NCBI RefSeq assembly: GCF_026460885.1
Contig: NZ_JAOVZW010000030.1
Location: 1-64,000, forward strand
From: Chryseobacterium formosum
GTDB taxonomy: Bacteria > Bacteroidota > Bacteroidia > Flavobacteriales > Weeksellaceae
Direction: 5' to 3'
DNA: 64,000 nucleotides
Shown: positions 1 to 9,700 of the stretch, in pieces
Position numbering within the stretch: position 1 is the stretch's first letter
Layout: each line of letters starts with the position of its first letter
Program-made: the position numbers and the translations under genes
Notes under the pieces: generated by a model
Database searches by the model: none
What the model saw: the letters and a program-made list of their open reading frames with translations, nothing else
What the model was told of the DNA's origin: nothing

Positions 1-1
1 A

Positions 2-1594
2 CCGCTTATAGGAACTGAACCAAATAAACCATTAACAGGAGATTTCAAATTAAACTATGTTAACTTTAAAACAGGCTCAGATGGATATGAGGGAAACATG
101 AGTTTTGACCCAAGTCGTTTTGAAATAACTTATGCTACTCCTCGCAGTAGCAATGTAGCGATGATTAATAGTGACGCTGTTCAATTACGTAGTAGTGGTA
201 CAGCAGGTAATGGTAATTTTTCAGAACTATATATGCGAGAAAGTTTATTTAGGATTAGAACAGATGGGGTTTCCCCACGAGGACTAACAGGTTATGACGA
301 TTACACAGCTAATATTGAAGCTTTAGATTATGTTCAGAAAAAATATGTTGATACTAATTTAGCAAATGAAACGTTAGCTACTATTATTAATAGAGGAAAT
401 TATTCTCCTAAATCAATTGGTATAGGTGGTCAGACTGATCCAATCTATTTTAGCAATGATTCTAATACATTTAATATTGGAATAACAGAGACTGATTATT
501 TAAACAAATCAGGAGTAACAGGATCTGTAAATATGGCTATAGGGTATAGTACACTCAAAAATATAACATCAGGTTCGTATAACTTAGCAATAGGACCGTT
601 TTCGGGTAGAGATATAACCACAGGTTATGGTAATACTTTGTATGGCCAGGGAACAGGTTCTGTTATTACATCTGGTTCATATAATACAGCTATAGGATAT
701 AATGCGGGAACTAAGATAACAACACCACAATGGAATACTTTTGTTGGTTATGGCAATAATGAGGCAACAACAACAGGTTTTAAAAACACTTCTTTAGGTA
801 CTTATGCTAATGCTTCAGGAGCAGGTAATTTGAATACAGTGATTGGTTATAAAGCTGCTAATACGAAACCTATTGGTGATAGGAATATTATTATTGGTGC
901 TTCAGCTGCTCAAGGTGCAACTGGTTCTAATAATATTTTAATTGGTATTGGAGCTGGTCAGTCAGATGGTGCTATTTCCAATAAATTGATTATACATTCA
1001 AACCATACATTGACGGGTTATTCGAATACAGCAGAAGGAAATTTTGGAAGTTTTCAGCAAAGTACTCTATCAAGAGCTTTAATAACCGGCGATTTTGTAG
1101 AGCGATGGGCAAGAATTAATGGCTATTTTGTGGTTGGAAACCCGGCTTCGGAAAATAATAATATTATTATTAATCCATCAACAGGGATTACTGCGGCTCT
1201 ATTTTATACTCCTTCAACGGATAATTCTTTTGTTCAAAAAAAATATGTTGATGAAAAAACTGAATTTATAAAATATAATTCTTCAAATGAAAGTCTAACA
1301 TCTTATACAAAAAGAAGATTAAATGCTTTGGAAGGAGAGTCAGCTTATATGCATATTTTAGGACAGTTTAATATATCTGCTAATTCTTTTACGACTTTAA
1401 TTTTTACGAGTAATAATGTTGCAGTAGGAATTAAAAAAATTATTGGAAAAACTAATACAGGAGATTATGTTGATTTGATTGTTGAAAGTATTGCTGATGG
1501 GACTACAAGAATTATTAATCCGTCAGATAATGATTATACTGACTTGGTAATTAATTCTTATTTATTAGGAGAAGCAACAAATAGGGCTGAATGA
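2..1594 (+). CDS. Tail fibre protein with YadA-head-like repeats (5' truncated)
   Basis: The reading frame is open from the window edge (base 2) to TGA at 1592-1594, so the first in-frame ATG at 98 is probably internal and the gene starts upstream. The middle of the protein carries repeated SGSYNLAIG, GSYNTAIGYNAG and NTVIGYKAA motifs about every 25-30 residues, the pattern of left-handed beta-roll heads in trimeric adhesins and phage/eCIS fibres. FVQKKYVDEKTE-like linkers flank the repeats, and a short C-terminal domain follows. No catalytic site or signal peptide is visible in the part seen. It sits just before an eCIS-type AAA+ gene and shares its low-complexity fibre style with the genes at 5713 and 6735, so a receptor-binding fibre of a contractile particle is the likely role. 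The repeat class is clear; assignment to a particular machine is inferred. Confidence 0.75.
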   Translation, partial: PLIGTEPNKPLTGDFKLNYVNFKTGSDGYEGNMSFDPSRFEITYATPRSSNVAMINSDAVQLRSSGTAGNGNFSELYMRESLFRIRTDGVSPRGLTGYDDYTANIEALDYVQKKYVDTNLANETLATIINRGNYSPKSIGIGGQTDPIYFSNDSNTFNIGITETDYLNKSGVTGSVNMAIGYSTLKNITSGSYNLAIGPFSGRDITTGYGNTLYGQGTGSVITSGSYNTAIGYNAGTKITTPQWNTFVGYGNNEATTTGFKNTSLGTYANASGAGNLNTVIGYKAANTKPIGDRNIIIGASAAQGATGSNNILIGIGAGQSDGAISNKLIIHSNHTLTGYSNTAEGNFGSFQQSTLSRALITGDFVERWARINGYFVVGNPASENNNIIINPSTGITAALFYTPSTDNSFVQKKYVDEKTEFIKYNSSNESLTSYTKRRLNALEGESAYMHILGQFNISANSFTTLIFTSNNVAVGIKKIIGKTNTGDYVDLIVESIADGTTRIINPSDNDYTDLVINSYLLGEATNRAE

Positions 1595-1867
1595 AAATAT
1601 TTAATATGAATAGTTTCTGAGGTTCATCAGTCTTTAAAAACTCAATCTTGTAATTTTTCAAAAGTAAACAACAACTCCATAAAAGCAGGAAATTAATTCT
1701 TTAACGAGTAGAAATTTCACTAAGAAAAAGAGTTTCTTAAACTACTGCTGAGGTAGTTTCGGTAAGACTTCCCAATATCATTTACGTTAATTAATAGGTG
1801 TAAGAAATAAACATCTAGAAATGATTGGTGCCAGATAACATCAAAAAAATATAAAAACTAAAAACCA
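1595..1867. other. Intergenic gap with two small hairpins
   Basis: This 273-bp gap contains two short perfect hairpins: AAGAAA/TTTCTT at about 1722-1738 and AAACTAC/GTAGTTT at 1739-1759. Neither is followed by a T-run, so neither is a convincing intrinsic terminator. No ORF is supported. Confidence 0.4.
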
Positions 1868-3181
1868 ATGAAACCAGAACAAATACAAAATTTATTTACT
1901 CATTTAGAAGATGTTATTACATGGCGTATCAACAATCCTTCAGAAAATTTTGATGAAGCACCTGAACTTAAAACTAATGACCATGAAGGCTTTCAGTTAG
2001 GCGATTATATTTCAGAGAAAAACCTTACTCATCAGGAAGTTATTATTCTGTTAATGGCTTTACTGCCGCGCTTAGATCCGTCATTACTGAAACGTATTTA
2101 TTTAGAGTTTCCAAATAGTTCGCTGTTTGATTTTTGTGCTCTTAATGATAATGGCAGACTATTTTATCCAACAATTCAGTTGGTTCAATACATTTTAGGA
2201 GGAGATAATATTTCAGAACGATTGAAAGCATTAGATTATTTCGGCTCAGATTCGGTTTTGATCAAAGAGGAACTTATTGCCTTTTCAAGCTCGGCTCAAG
2301 ATCATACACCAATGAACAGCCAAATTAGTGTTCATCAGGAAGCTTTTAATACAATCATTTTCGGAGCAGAGTTATTACCGAAAATGAGTAATGATTTTCC
2401 TGCAGAACAAATACAGACAAGTCGATCATGGACTGATTTGATACTTCCACAAACGACTTTAGATGAGCTTCAAAGTATTGAAGCATGGTATAACAGTGGA
2501 AAAATTCTTATGGAAGATTGGGGAATGCGGAAAAAGCTTAAACCTGGTTTCCGGGTATTGTTTTACGGAGATCCGGGAACCGGAAAAACTCTTGCGGCAA
2601 GCCTTTTAGGGAAATATACCAAACGTCCTGTTTTTAGAGTTGATGTTTCTATGTTGGTCTCAAAATACATTGGAGAAACGGAAAAACAGTTGGCTAAATT
2701 ATTTGACAAAGCCGAAAATAAAAACTGGATTTTATTTTTTGACGAAGCAGATGCTATTTTCGGAAAACGAACCTCTGTAAAAGATGCTCATGATAAATAT
2801 GCCAATCAGGAAGTTTCTTATTTGTTACAGCGAATAGAAACGTTTTCAGGGCTTATTATTTTGGCTTCCAATTTTAAAAATAATATGGATAAAGCTTTTA
2901 CACGCCGTTTTCATAGCTGCATTAAGTTTAATAATCCGAAGCATGAAGAGCGTTTGCGTATTTGGCAACAAAATTTACCCAAACAATTACAGCTTGACGA
3001 TATTGATTTAGACCAAATTGCTCAACAATACGAGTTAACCGGCTCTAATATTATGAACGTAATTCAAGATGTGAGTTTGAAAACAATTGCCTTAAAACAT
3101 CCGGATTACAAAGTAAGTTTAGACATATTCTTAGAAAGTATTAAAAAAGAATATGTAAAAGAAGATAAAATATTCACATAA
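1868..3181 (+). CDS. AAA+ ATPase of contractile injection system type
   Basis: 437 residues. The N-terminal 190 residues are a variable helical region; the AAA+ core follows. Walker A is GDPGTGKT (residues 234-241), Walker B ends FFDEADA (D292, E293), a sensor-1-like LASN segment follows, and an arginine pair lies in TRRFHSC. This domain order and the PGFRVLFYGDPGTGKT wording are typical of the AAA+ protein found in nearly every eCIS locus (Afp15/PVC15 type), thought to act in particle assembly or quality control. That family role is established only loosely. Neighbours are fibre genes and a lysozyme. Nothing looks broken. A generic CDC48-like ATPase is the alternative, but the fibre context favours eCIS. 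Confidence 0.8.
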   Translation: MKPEQIQNLFTHLEDVITWRINNPSENFDEAPELKTNDHEGFQLGDYISEKNLTHQEVIILLMALLPRLDPSLLKRIYLEFPNSSLFDFCALNDNGRLFYPTIQLVQYILGGDNISERLKALDYFGSDSVLIKEELIAFSSSAQDHTPMNSQISVHQEAFNTIIFGAELLPKMSNDFPAEQIQTSRSWTDLILPQTTLDELQSIEAWYNSGKILMEDWGMRKKLKPGFRVLFYGDPGTGKTLAASLLGKYTKRPVFRVDVSMLVSKYIGETEKQLAKLFDKAENKNWILFFDEADAIFGKRTSVKDAHDKYANQEVSYLLQRIETFSGLIILASNFKNNMDKAFTRRFHSCIKFNNPKHEERLRIWQQNLPKQLQLDDIDLDQIAQQYELTGSNIMNVIQDVSLKTIALKHPDYKVSLDIFLESIKKEYVKEDKIFT

Positions 3182-3266
3182 AAATTTGAATTCCCATTAG
3201 CTTTTTCTAAGGGGTTGATACTTCAGGAAAAGCTTCGGAATTTGCCCAATTTTAAAAATAAAACTA

Positions 3267-3836
3267 ATGAAAATGAAAATTCTAATACTGATATCAGTTA
3301 TCAGTGTTGCTTTTGGCTGCAGAAGTAAACAAAAAATCATAAACGATTACAAAGAAAAAACCAGAGAAGCAGAAAATATAAAAGTTGATTCTTTGAGTCA
3401 AAAAAGTTCCAAATTTATTCAAAATGAAACAGCTGATGTAATATTTCTAGAGAAGAAGAATGAAATATCAAGCGATGTATCGATTAAAGGAAAATCTGAT
3501 CTGTCAAATCCTTTTCTGTTCCATAATGTGGTGGGAATTGATACTATTCAAAGTATTTCTATTATGGGAAATGCAGAATATATTATCAACAACCGTTTTA
3601 CAAAGACTGACAATAACAAAACAGAGATTAGAAAAGAAGATTTTACACATATTATTCAGGATTTGTCTCAGAACAATGTTTCAAAAGAAAACATTACAAA
3701 AGTTGATTCTGTAATTTCCACGGAAACAAAAGAAATCAAAGCAAAAGGTCTTCAAGCCGGAACGTGGATTGTAGTTACAATCATTGTCATCTTTTTACTA
3801 TTCATCTTTTTCGTCTATAAATATTTTAAGAAATGA
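3267..3836 (+). CDS. Lipoprotein with C-terminal TM segment; unimolecular-spanin-like
   Basis: 189 residues. The N-terminus is a lipoprotein signal with lipobox VAFGC (lipidated Cys18). Residues about 30-160 are a polar, Lys/Asn/Ser-rich stretch of likely helical or coiled character. Residues about 165-184 form a strong hydrophobic segment (TWIVVTIIVIFLLFIFFVYK) followed by a short basic tail. An outer-membrane lipid anchor plus an inner-membrane C-terminal anchor in one chain is the architecture of unimolecular spanins (phage T1 gp11 type), which disrupt the outer membrane in the last step of lysis. Its stop codon overlaps the start of a GH24 endolysin (ATGA). No sequence homology to a known spanin is claimed; the call rests on topology and position. 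An Rz-like or structural lipoprotein is the alternative. Confidence 0.6.
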   Translation: MKMKILILISVISVAFGCRSKQKIINDYKEKTREAENIKVDSLSQKSSKFIQNETADVIFLEKKNEISSDVSIKGKSDLSNPFLFHNVVGIDTIQSISIMGNAEYIINNRFTKTDNNKTEIRKEDFTHIIQDLSQNNVSKENITKVDSVISTETKEIKAKGLQAGTWIVVTIIVIFLLFIFFVYKYFKK

Positions 3837-4273
3837 AAACATCACAAAAAGGAATCAATTTAATTTTATCATTTGAAGGTTTTAGCTCTAAGCCTTATCT
3901 GGATTCTGCAGGAATTCCGACAATTGGTTACGGAAATACGTATTATCCAGGACGCAAAAAGGTAACCTTAAAAGATCCAGCGATCAGTAAAGAAAAAGGA
4001 GTTGAATTATTTTCATCTGTGTTACCAACTTATGAAAAAATAGTTAAAAACAAAATTAAAATCAATCTTACGCAAAATCAATTTGATGCTTTAGTATCAC
4101 ATACTTACAATACAGGAGGATCTGATACTTTATTTTCTTTAATCAATAAAAAAGCAAATCCTGAAATCATAAAAGATTGGTTTACTTCAAGATATATTAC
4201 TGCAGGCGGAAAAGTTTTGAATGGATTAATCAGACGCAGAAAAGCTGAAGCTGATTTGTTTTTTCTGAAATAA
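3833..4273 (+). CDS. Phage-type endolysin, GH24 lysozyme
   Basis: 146 residues, a normal length for a T4/P22-type lysozyme. The catalytic triad spacing is visible: Glu15 in SFEGFS, Asp24 in YLDSAG and Thr30 in PTIGYGNT (E-x8-D-x5-T). The C-terminus has the family's GLIRRRKAEADLF segment. It would cleave the glycan strands of peptidoglycan. There is no signal peptide or signal-anchor-release segment, so it should be cytoplasmic and need a holin or another exit route; no holin gene is visible in the window. Its ATG overlaps the TGA of the spanin-like gene, implying translational coupling. It lies inside the fibre/AAA+ cluster, so it probably serves particle release or delivery. Confidence 0.88.
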   Translation: MKTSQKGINLILSFEGFSSKPYLDSAGIPTIGYGNTYYPGRKKVTLKDPAISKEKGVELFSSVLPTYEKIVKNKIKINLTQNQFDALVSHTYNTGGSDTLFSLINKKANPEIIKDWFTSRYITAGGKVLNGLIRRRKAEADLFFLK

Positions 4274-4870
4274 TTAATTCACATTTTATCAGATAAAAAA
4301 GATTAATATCCGTTAAAAAGTTACCTCGATTCAACTTTTTCTAAGTTATCAATTTTTACCTTTTTTCTTGATTTTTACTACAGATGTTGAGGTTAAAACA
4401 TTTATAGAAATAAAAGAGTATGAATGTCCGTAAATTATAATAAATTAGTTTTTAACGACTTGTTTGTCATTCCGTATAAATCCGAATATGCTGAGAATAA
4501 AGCTGTTTAGATTCCTACTGAATGACAAAATAACTGTTGATTTAAGCTTTATAATCAAAACGGATATTCACAAAAAGAGTTTATAAAACACAATTACCAT
4601 ATTTCAGAAAGATGAAGCCACTGCAACTACAGAATAGCGAGGTTAAAAAACTTTCATAAGTGCTAAAGAAAGATGAAATTTGAAATTAATATAATGGGAG
4701 AGTGATAAATCACATAATCGCTCAAAATAAAGACTCTATTTAAGGTAATAAGCTTATAAATCATAAGTCTTTTTCTAAAATCAACTTTTTTATCATCAAC
4801 ACAATTTTCTCACTCCAAATTTGGAAGTGAGCGGTTTCATCATTTTATCAAAACTAATTTTCAAAAACAA
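4274..4870. other. 597-bp intergenic gap inside the eCIS-like cluster
   Basis: No ORF is supported. It holds a degenerate copy of the TCATTCCG...CGGAATGA repeat family (4463-4528, listed separately) and, close to the next gene, an imperfect hairpin at 4809-4831 (CTCACT...AAGTGAG around a CCAAATTTGG core). The size suggests a transcription break or a lost gene between the lysis pair and the fibre genes. Confidence 0.4.
4463..4528. repeat. Degenerate palindromic repeat, TCATTCCG family
   Basis: The left arm TTTGTCATTCCG and right arm TAGATTCCTACTGAATGACAAA are inverted and separated by about 30 bp. It matches better-preserved copies at 15707 and 23302, with substitutions in both arms. Confidence 0.55.
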
Positions 4871-5698
4871 ATGAATACACCATTAGATACAATTTTCAGT
4901 TGGTTTGAAACTGGAGATTTTCCGACAGAAACGCAGTTTAAAGAAACGTTTTCATCTTTTTATCATAAAGATTACCCAATTCCTATAGAAAATATTCAAG
5001 GACTCGAGGAAATAGTCAGTTCAGAAGCATTTCAAGCGCATTTAAAAGACTCAAAGGCCCACTCTAAATATCTGGCTTTATTGAATGCAAGTAACCTAAC
5101 CTCAACTGATATTAATAGCTGGAAAAGTAAACTTGGAATCAGTAACGTTGCTACAATCGACAGTTCTGATCAGTTGGGGAATGTGTACACTAAATTACAA
5201 GCAGACGGTTTTGTTAATGTATTGAAAGATGCAGATAAAGATTTAGCACAAGAAATAGGAAAGATTAAAGAGATACTATTATCCAATGATCTGTCTTTGG
5301 ATGAACTTCAGGAAATAGTCGATTTCATCAAAAAAAGTCGTGAGGATATTGAAACTCTAAAAGCTATTTCGGGCGAAACAAGTGAAGATAAAGTAAAGCT
5401 TTTATTTGACTATGATTTGCTAAACAGTCCGAAAAACCAACAGGAATTTAATCAACAAATCTATGATAAAGTTTTACTGATTCCACAAACACCAACAAGT
5501 GCAATAGTTCAAATCACAGAAAGTACAGTTTTTCCTAATACTCTTGAAACCGAAAATGTAATCATTCAGGCCCGAGATAGTGTTACAGGTAAAAAAATAA
5601 ACGTAGACGATTATGCAACCAACCAAATTATAGAGATTAACATGGTAGGCAATATCGATAACCCAATTAACATTCTCATTTTAAAAGTTAAACCATAA
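4871..5698 (+). CDS. Probable fibre/baseplate accessory protein, unrecognised family
   Basis: 275 residues without signal peptide or membrane segment. The N-terminus (LDTIFSWFETGDFPTETQF, then FSSFYHKDYPIP) resembles short N-terminal modules that I associate with Bacteroidota prophage and eCIS fibre operons. The middle (about residues 110-165) is charged and probably helical; the last 70 residues look like a small beta domain. It is followed 14 bp later by the next fibre gene in the same direction, so co-expression is likely. Function is not assignable from sequence; chaperone, tail-spike connector or adaptor are all possible. Confidence 0.55.
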   Translation: MNTPLDTIFSWFETGDFPTETQFKETFSSFYHKDYPIPIENIQGLEEIVSSEAFQAHLKDSKAHSKYLALLNASNLTSTDINSWKSKLGISNVATIDSSDQLGNVYTKLQADGFVNVLKDADKDLAQEIGKIKEILLSNDLSLDELQEIVDFIKKSREDIETLKAISGETSEDKVKLLFDYDLLNSPKNQQEFNQQIYDKVLLIPQTPTSAIVQITESTVFPNTLETENVIIQARDSVTGKKINVDDYATNQIIEINMVGNIDNPINILILKVKP

Positions 5699-5712
5699 AA
5701 ATAAAAAAAACT

Positions 5713-6735
5713 ATGAACAACAACGCAGTAATAAGTAATAACGCAAATCAGGATAATTTTTTCGGACAGCTACAACGTACCCGATTTCAACAGTTTACAG
5801 AATCATTTCCTGATACGAGCTTAGCTCCCGCAGGTTGGATAATTGATTATAAAGGTGAGTTGCACCAATGGAACGGAACTAAATGGATTAATTTGGCCTC
5901 AAATTATGTACATCCTGATTATCCGCTAACTAATAATCCATTTCAGACAGATCAAACAAGTGGGCTTTTATTGCTAAGTCAGATCTTGACAAACAGTTCG
6001 GGGCACGTTATTAAAGTCGCAGGAAGAAATCTTACCAATGTAGATATTGTGTCTATTTTCCTGAATGATGCCATTCATTCTAATACCTTTACATGGTCAT
6101 CTGATAAGATTCGAACATATATTGAAAACTTAATAGGGCAAAGCCTTACAGGAGCATTAATTTATCAGCCGGGAGGTTATATTCCTTCTGCGACTAAAGG
6201 TTCAATGACTGCTCCTTCACCAATTACGTCAGCTACCATTAAAACAGGTATGGTTTGGGTGATTACCGCAAATGGTTGGGTTGGAAATGAACCCGTTTCT
6301 GTTGGAGATCACCTTATTGCCAATACCGATAATGCTTCAAATACAACTACGAATTATCAGATTATAGAAAAAGGTATTCCTGATATTGTAGATGCTACAG
6401 ATTCGGTGAAAGGATTGATTCAAATCGCAACAGATGTTGAAGCTATTACTGGAACCGATGCTGTTAAAGCAATGACTCCAAGATCTACGAAAGCTGTTTT
6501 GGATGCAAAAATTAAATCTAAAACATGGCAAATCGGGGATGGCTCTTCCGTTACTTTTCCAATTTCTCATGGTTGGAATACTATGAATGTAGATTATACC
6601 TGTTATCGTAATGCCGATAATAGAAAAATAAATCTAAGCTGTTTACCGACATCTGCAAATGATGTACAAATAGATGTTTTAATACCTCTTACTCCGAACG
6701 AATATAGAATTACTTTAACCGCAAGACTAGATTAA
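5713..6735 (+). CDS. Phage-tail-fibre-like protein
   Basis: 340 residues. The N-terminus (APAGWIIDYKGELHQWNGTKW) looks like a small carbohydrate- or shaft-attachment module. The C-terminal third contains the classic fibre repeat wording VKGLIQIATDVEAITGTDAV, then KAMTPRSTKAVLDAKI, found in phage side-tail-fibre repeats, and ends in a compact beta-rich domain. Its stop codon overlaps the start of the giant fibre gene (TAATG, 1 base shared), so the two are probably translationally coupled and may assemble together. No catalytic residues are seen. Confidence 0.72.
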   Translation: MNNNAVISNNANQDNFFGQLQRTRFQQFTESFPDTSLAPAGWIIDYKGELHQWNGTKWINLASNYVHPDYPLTNNPFQTDQTSGLLLLSQILTNSSGHVIKVAGRNLTNVDIVSIFLNDAIHSNTFTWSSDKIRTYIENLIGQSLTGALIYQPGGYIPSATKGSMTAPSPITSATIKTGMVWVITANGWVGNEPVSVGDHLIANTDNASNTTTNYQIIEKGIPDIVDATDSVKGLIQIATDVEAITGTDAVKAMTPRSTKAVLDAKIKSKTWQIGDGSSVTFPISHGWNTMNVDYTCYRNADNRKINLSCLPTSANDVQIDVLIPLTPNEYRITLTARLD

Positions 6736-9700
6736 TGATCGCACCTGAATATTTTAACAATCACATCGCCGTAGAAGGCGAAATTGTTGTGAAAAGAGTT
6801 CCAAACGATACAGGTTCTGTGTTGGTTTGGAACTCTACAACAAAAAAAATATCAACCAGAACTGTAAGCGAAATTATTGCTGATTTGTCTTTGATGACAA
6901 TAAACACTAACCAAGCTGTTCATGGTTTAAAAACTTTTATATCAGATGGTAGTAATAATTGGACTTATAATTCATTAAGAGTTAGCGGAGTTAATGGTTA
7001 TGCGGCAGGTATTGCATTTAATAGTTATGGCGGTGAATCCGGTCAATTAAGATTTGCACTTGATGGTACTTTTGAATTTCAAAATTCAGAAGGTAATTTA
7101 TACAGAAATATAAAAGCAAACGCTTTCGTAAAATATGGAGCAACTGGTAACAACTTATTAAAAGATGATGGAAGTACAATAGCAGTTCAATCCTTAGGAA
7201 CTACACATACGCATGATTACTTATATCATAATGGAGGAAATACTGCTGTTGATATACATTCAGTATATGAAGATTCAAAGTTCAAATATTCTGAAAATCA
7301 TGTTCCGAGTTCTCCAAATATGTTCCCATCGACTGTAAATGCAAATGCAATAATATCTATAGGAAAACATCCGGGAGGATATGGTCAGTTAATAGGTTTT
7401 AACGATATAGGAGAAGTATATTCAAAAAATGTTTATGCAGGAAATTGGGGAAACTGGAGACAATTTGTTTTTAAAGATCAAATAGAAAATTTTGTTCCTT
7501 ACACTGGAGCAACTCAAAATTTCGACGTAAATAGTAAGAATATAAGTAATGTAAATAGATTTATTACCAACGGAAGTATAAAGCATAACGGTTTAGGTCT
7601 TTCTTTGGTTAATATTTCAGGAAGCGGAGGATACAATTCAGTTCTGATTAGAACGGGATTGACTTCTGGAAATATGGGAACTTTTACTGTTAAATTATAT
7701 ACCTATGCTCATGCATATTATGAGTTTAATGTAAATAATTACAAATATGCTGATAGTAACTATCTAACAAATATTACCTGGAAAGCTGGAAATTCTGAAG
7801 ACATAATAAGAATAGAGTTTTTAAAAGATTCTAATAATATTCTATATGTAAATATAGTAATGTACTTGGCTTATCCTAGATTAGCCGTCACCGATCTTAT
7901 GGCATATGGTTGGGACGATGTGCCATTCGATTCGTTTAATTGGGGCGCTGAATTTGATGGTAATACAAGTTCTTTAATTAATGAGGGACAAGCTTTGCCA
8001 GTTGATTTTAGACGAGATACTTTCCTGACTTCCAGTATCCCAAACTTACTTGCAGAAAAAGTAAATAAGTCGGGCGATACAATGACAGGAGGTTTAACTG
8101 CACCCCATGTTATATTATCTGGTGGTTCATTATTGGCTTCCAATTTTACAGGTTCTCAAATTTTATCAGGACAAGGCAATACTTTATATTTAGGCAATAC
8201 TTCATTACAAAATATTCAAATTGAATCAGGTGAATTAACACATTGGAAAAATGGTGTTGGTGCAGGTACTATTTGGACTTCACATAATTTTACACCAAGT
8301 AACTATATACCTTCATCCGAAAAAGGTCAAGCCAATGGTGTTGCTACATTAGACAATGGAGGTAAAGTTCCTGAATCACAATTACCTAGTTATGTAGATG
8401 ATGTTTTAGAGTTTAGTAGTTTATCAAGCTTCCCTACTGTTGGGGAAACAGGTAAAATATATGTATCAACAGATACAAATCACACGTATCGATGGAGTGG
8501 TTCAACATATATCCAAATTGCATCAGGAGCTGTTCAATCAGTAAATGGGCAAACCGGTATTGTTAATTTAACAAGAACTGATGTTGGCTTAGGAAATGTA
8601 GATAATACAGCGGATGCAATAAAGAATGTAGCGACAGCAGGAAGTTTAAGAAATGTAAATATTTCTCTTGCTGAATTAAATTCGTTGACATTAGAACCAG
8701 GAATTTATAACGCAGAGGGATTTAATCCAGGACAAGGACTTACTGCCGATTATCATTATATTATCCAATTAGGTTCGTACACGGCTGGAGGATATAGAGC
8801 GCAAATAGCTATTCCTTACAGTAGTGGTACAAATGATTCAATGTATATAAGAACTGCTGTTGCTGGTAATTGGGGTTCATGGGAAAGAATTGCTAAAAAC
8901 AGTGATATTACTGCTGCAATCAATGCGCTTAATCTCAGTAACTATGCTACGATTTCTCAACTAAATGAAAAAGTTTCAAAGTCAGGCGATACAATGACGG
9001 GTATGATTAATTTCGCCAATAATGTTGGTGGAATTATGGGTAACATTGGTGATAATGATTATTGGAGGGTTTATGGTAATACGGCTGGTTCAAACCAAGG
9101 TTATTTAGAAATTGCAACAGGTGATGATGGTAATGAACCAATTTACGTTCGCCAATATAGTGGTGTTTTTGCAAACATTGTAAGAACCGCAACAATTCTT
9201 GATGAATCAGGAAATACAAATTTCCCGAATACTGTTTATAGTGGTAATGGTAATTCATCAGAATGGCAATCAGCATATATTTGGGGTAATCATAAAGCAA
9301 TCGGAAATAATCAATGGCTTGGCTCTGATTATGTAGGTGGCGGTAATGAAAAACCAAACTCGTCATATTTTGGAGCAGGTAAATTAAAGCTTCAAATGCT
9401 TAATGGTGGTAATGTTAATTCAGGATTAGGTTGGTCTGATGTACTTTGGTTATCTTCTTATGTAGGTTCAGATGTTAAAGGTTCTACTGCTTTATGGTCT
9501 GATAAAAGTAATAATAGAATTGGATTTACTAAACAAGATTATGATGCTACAGATTGGGGTTCTTACTATGAGTTTTGGACAAGTGCTAATTTACCCAATC
9601 CAGCAACTCAATCAGATCTGTCAAATTATGTTCCATATAATGGCTCTAGTCAAAATATTGACATTAATCAAAAAAAATTAGGTAATGCTTCATTAGTACA

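Noticed and set aside
3460..3714. An 84-residue ORF overlapping the spanin-like gene (a two-gene Rz/Rz1 arrangement was considered)
   Set aside because: The overlapping ORF lacks a lipobox or signal, while the main frame already carries both anchors.
9034..9366. Minus-strand ORFs opposite the giant fibre gene
   Set aside because: Low-complexity His/Tyr/Leu-rich translations with no start signals; shadows of the fibre reading frame.
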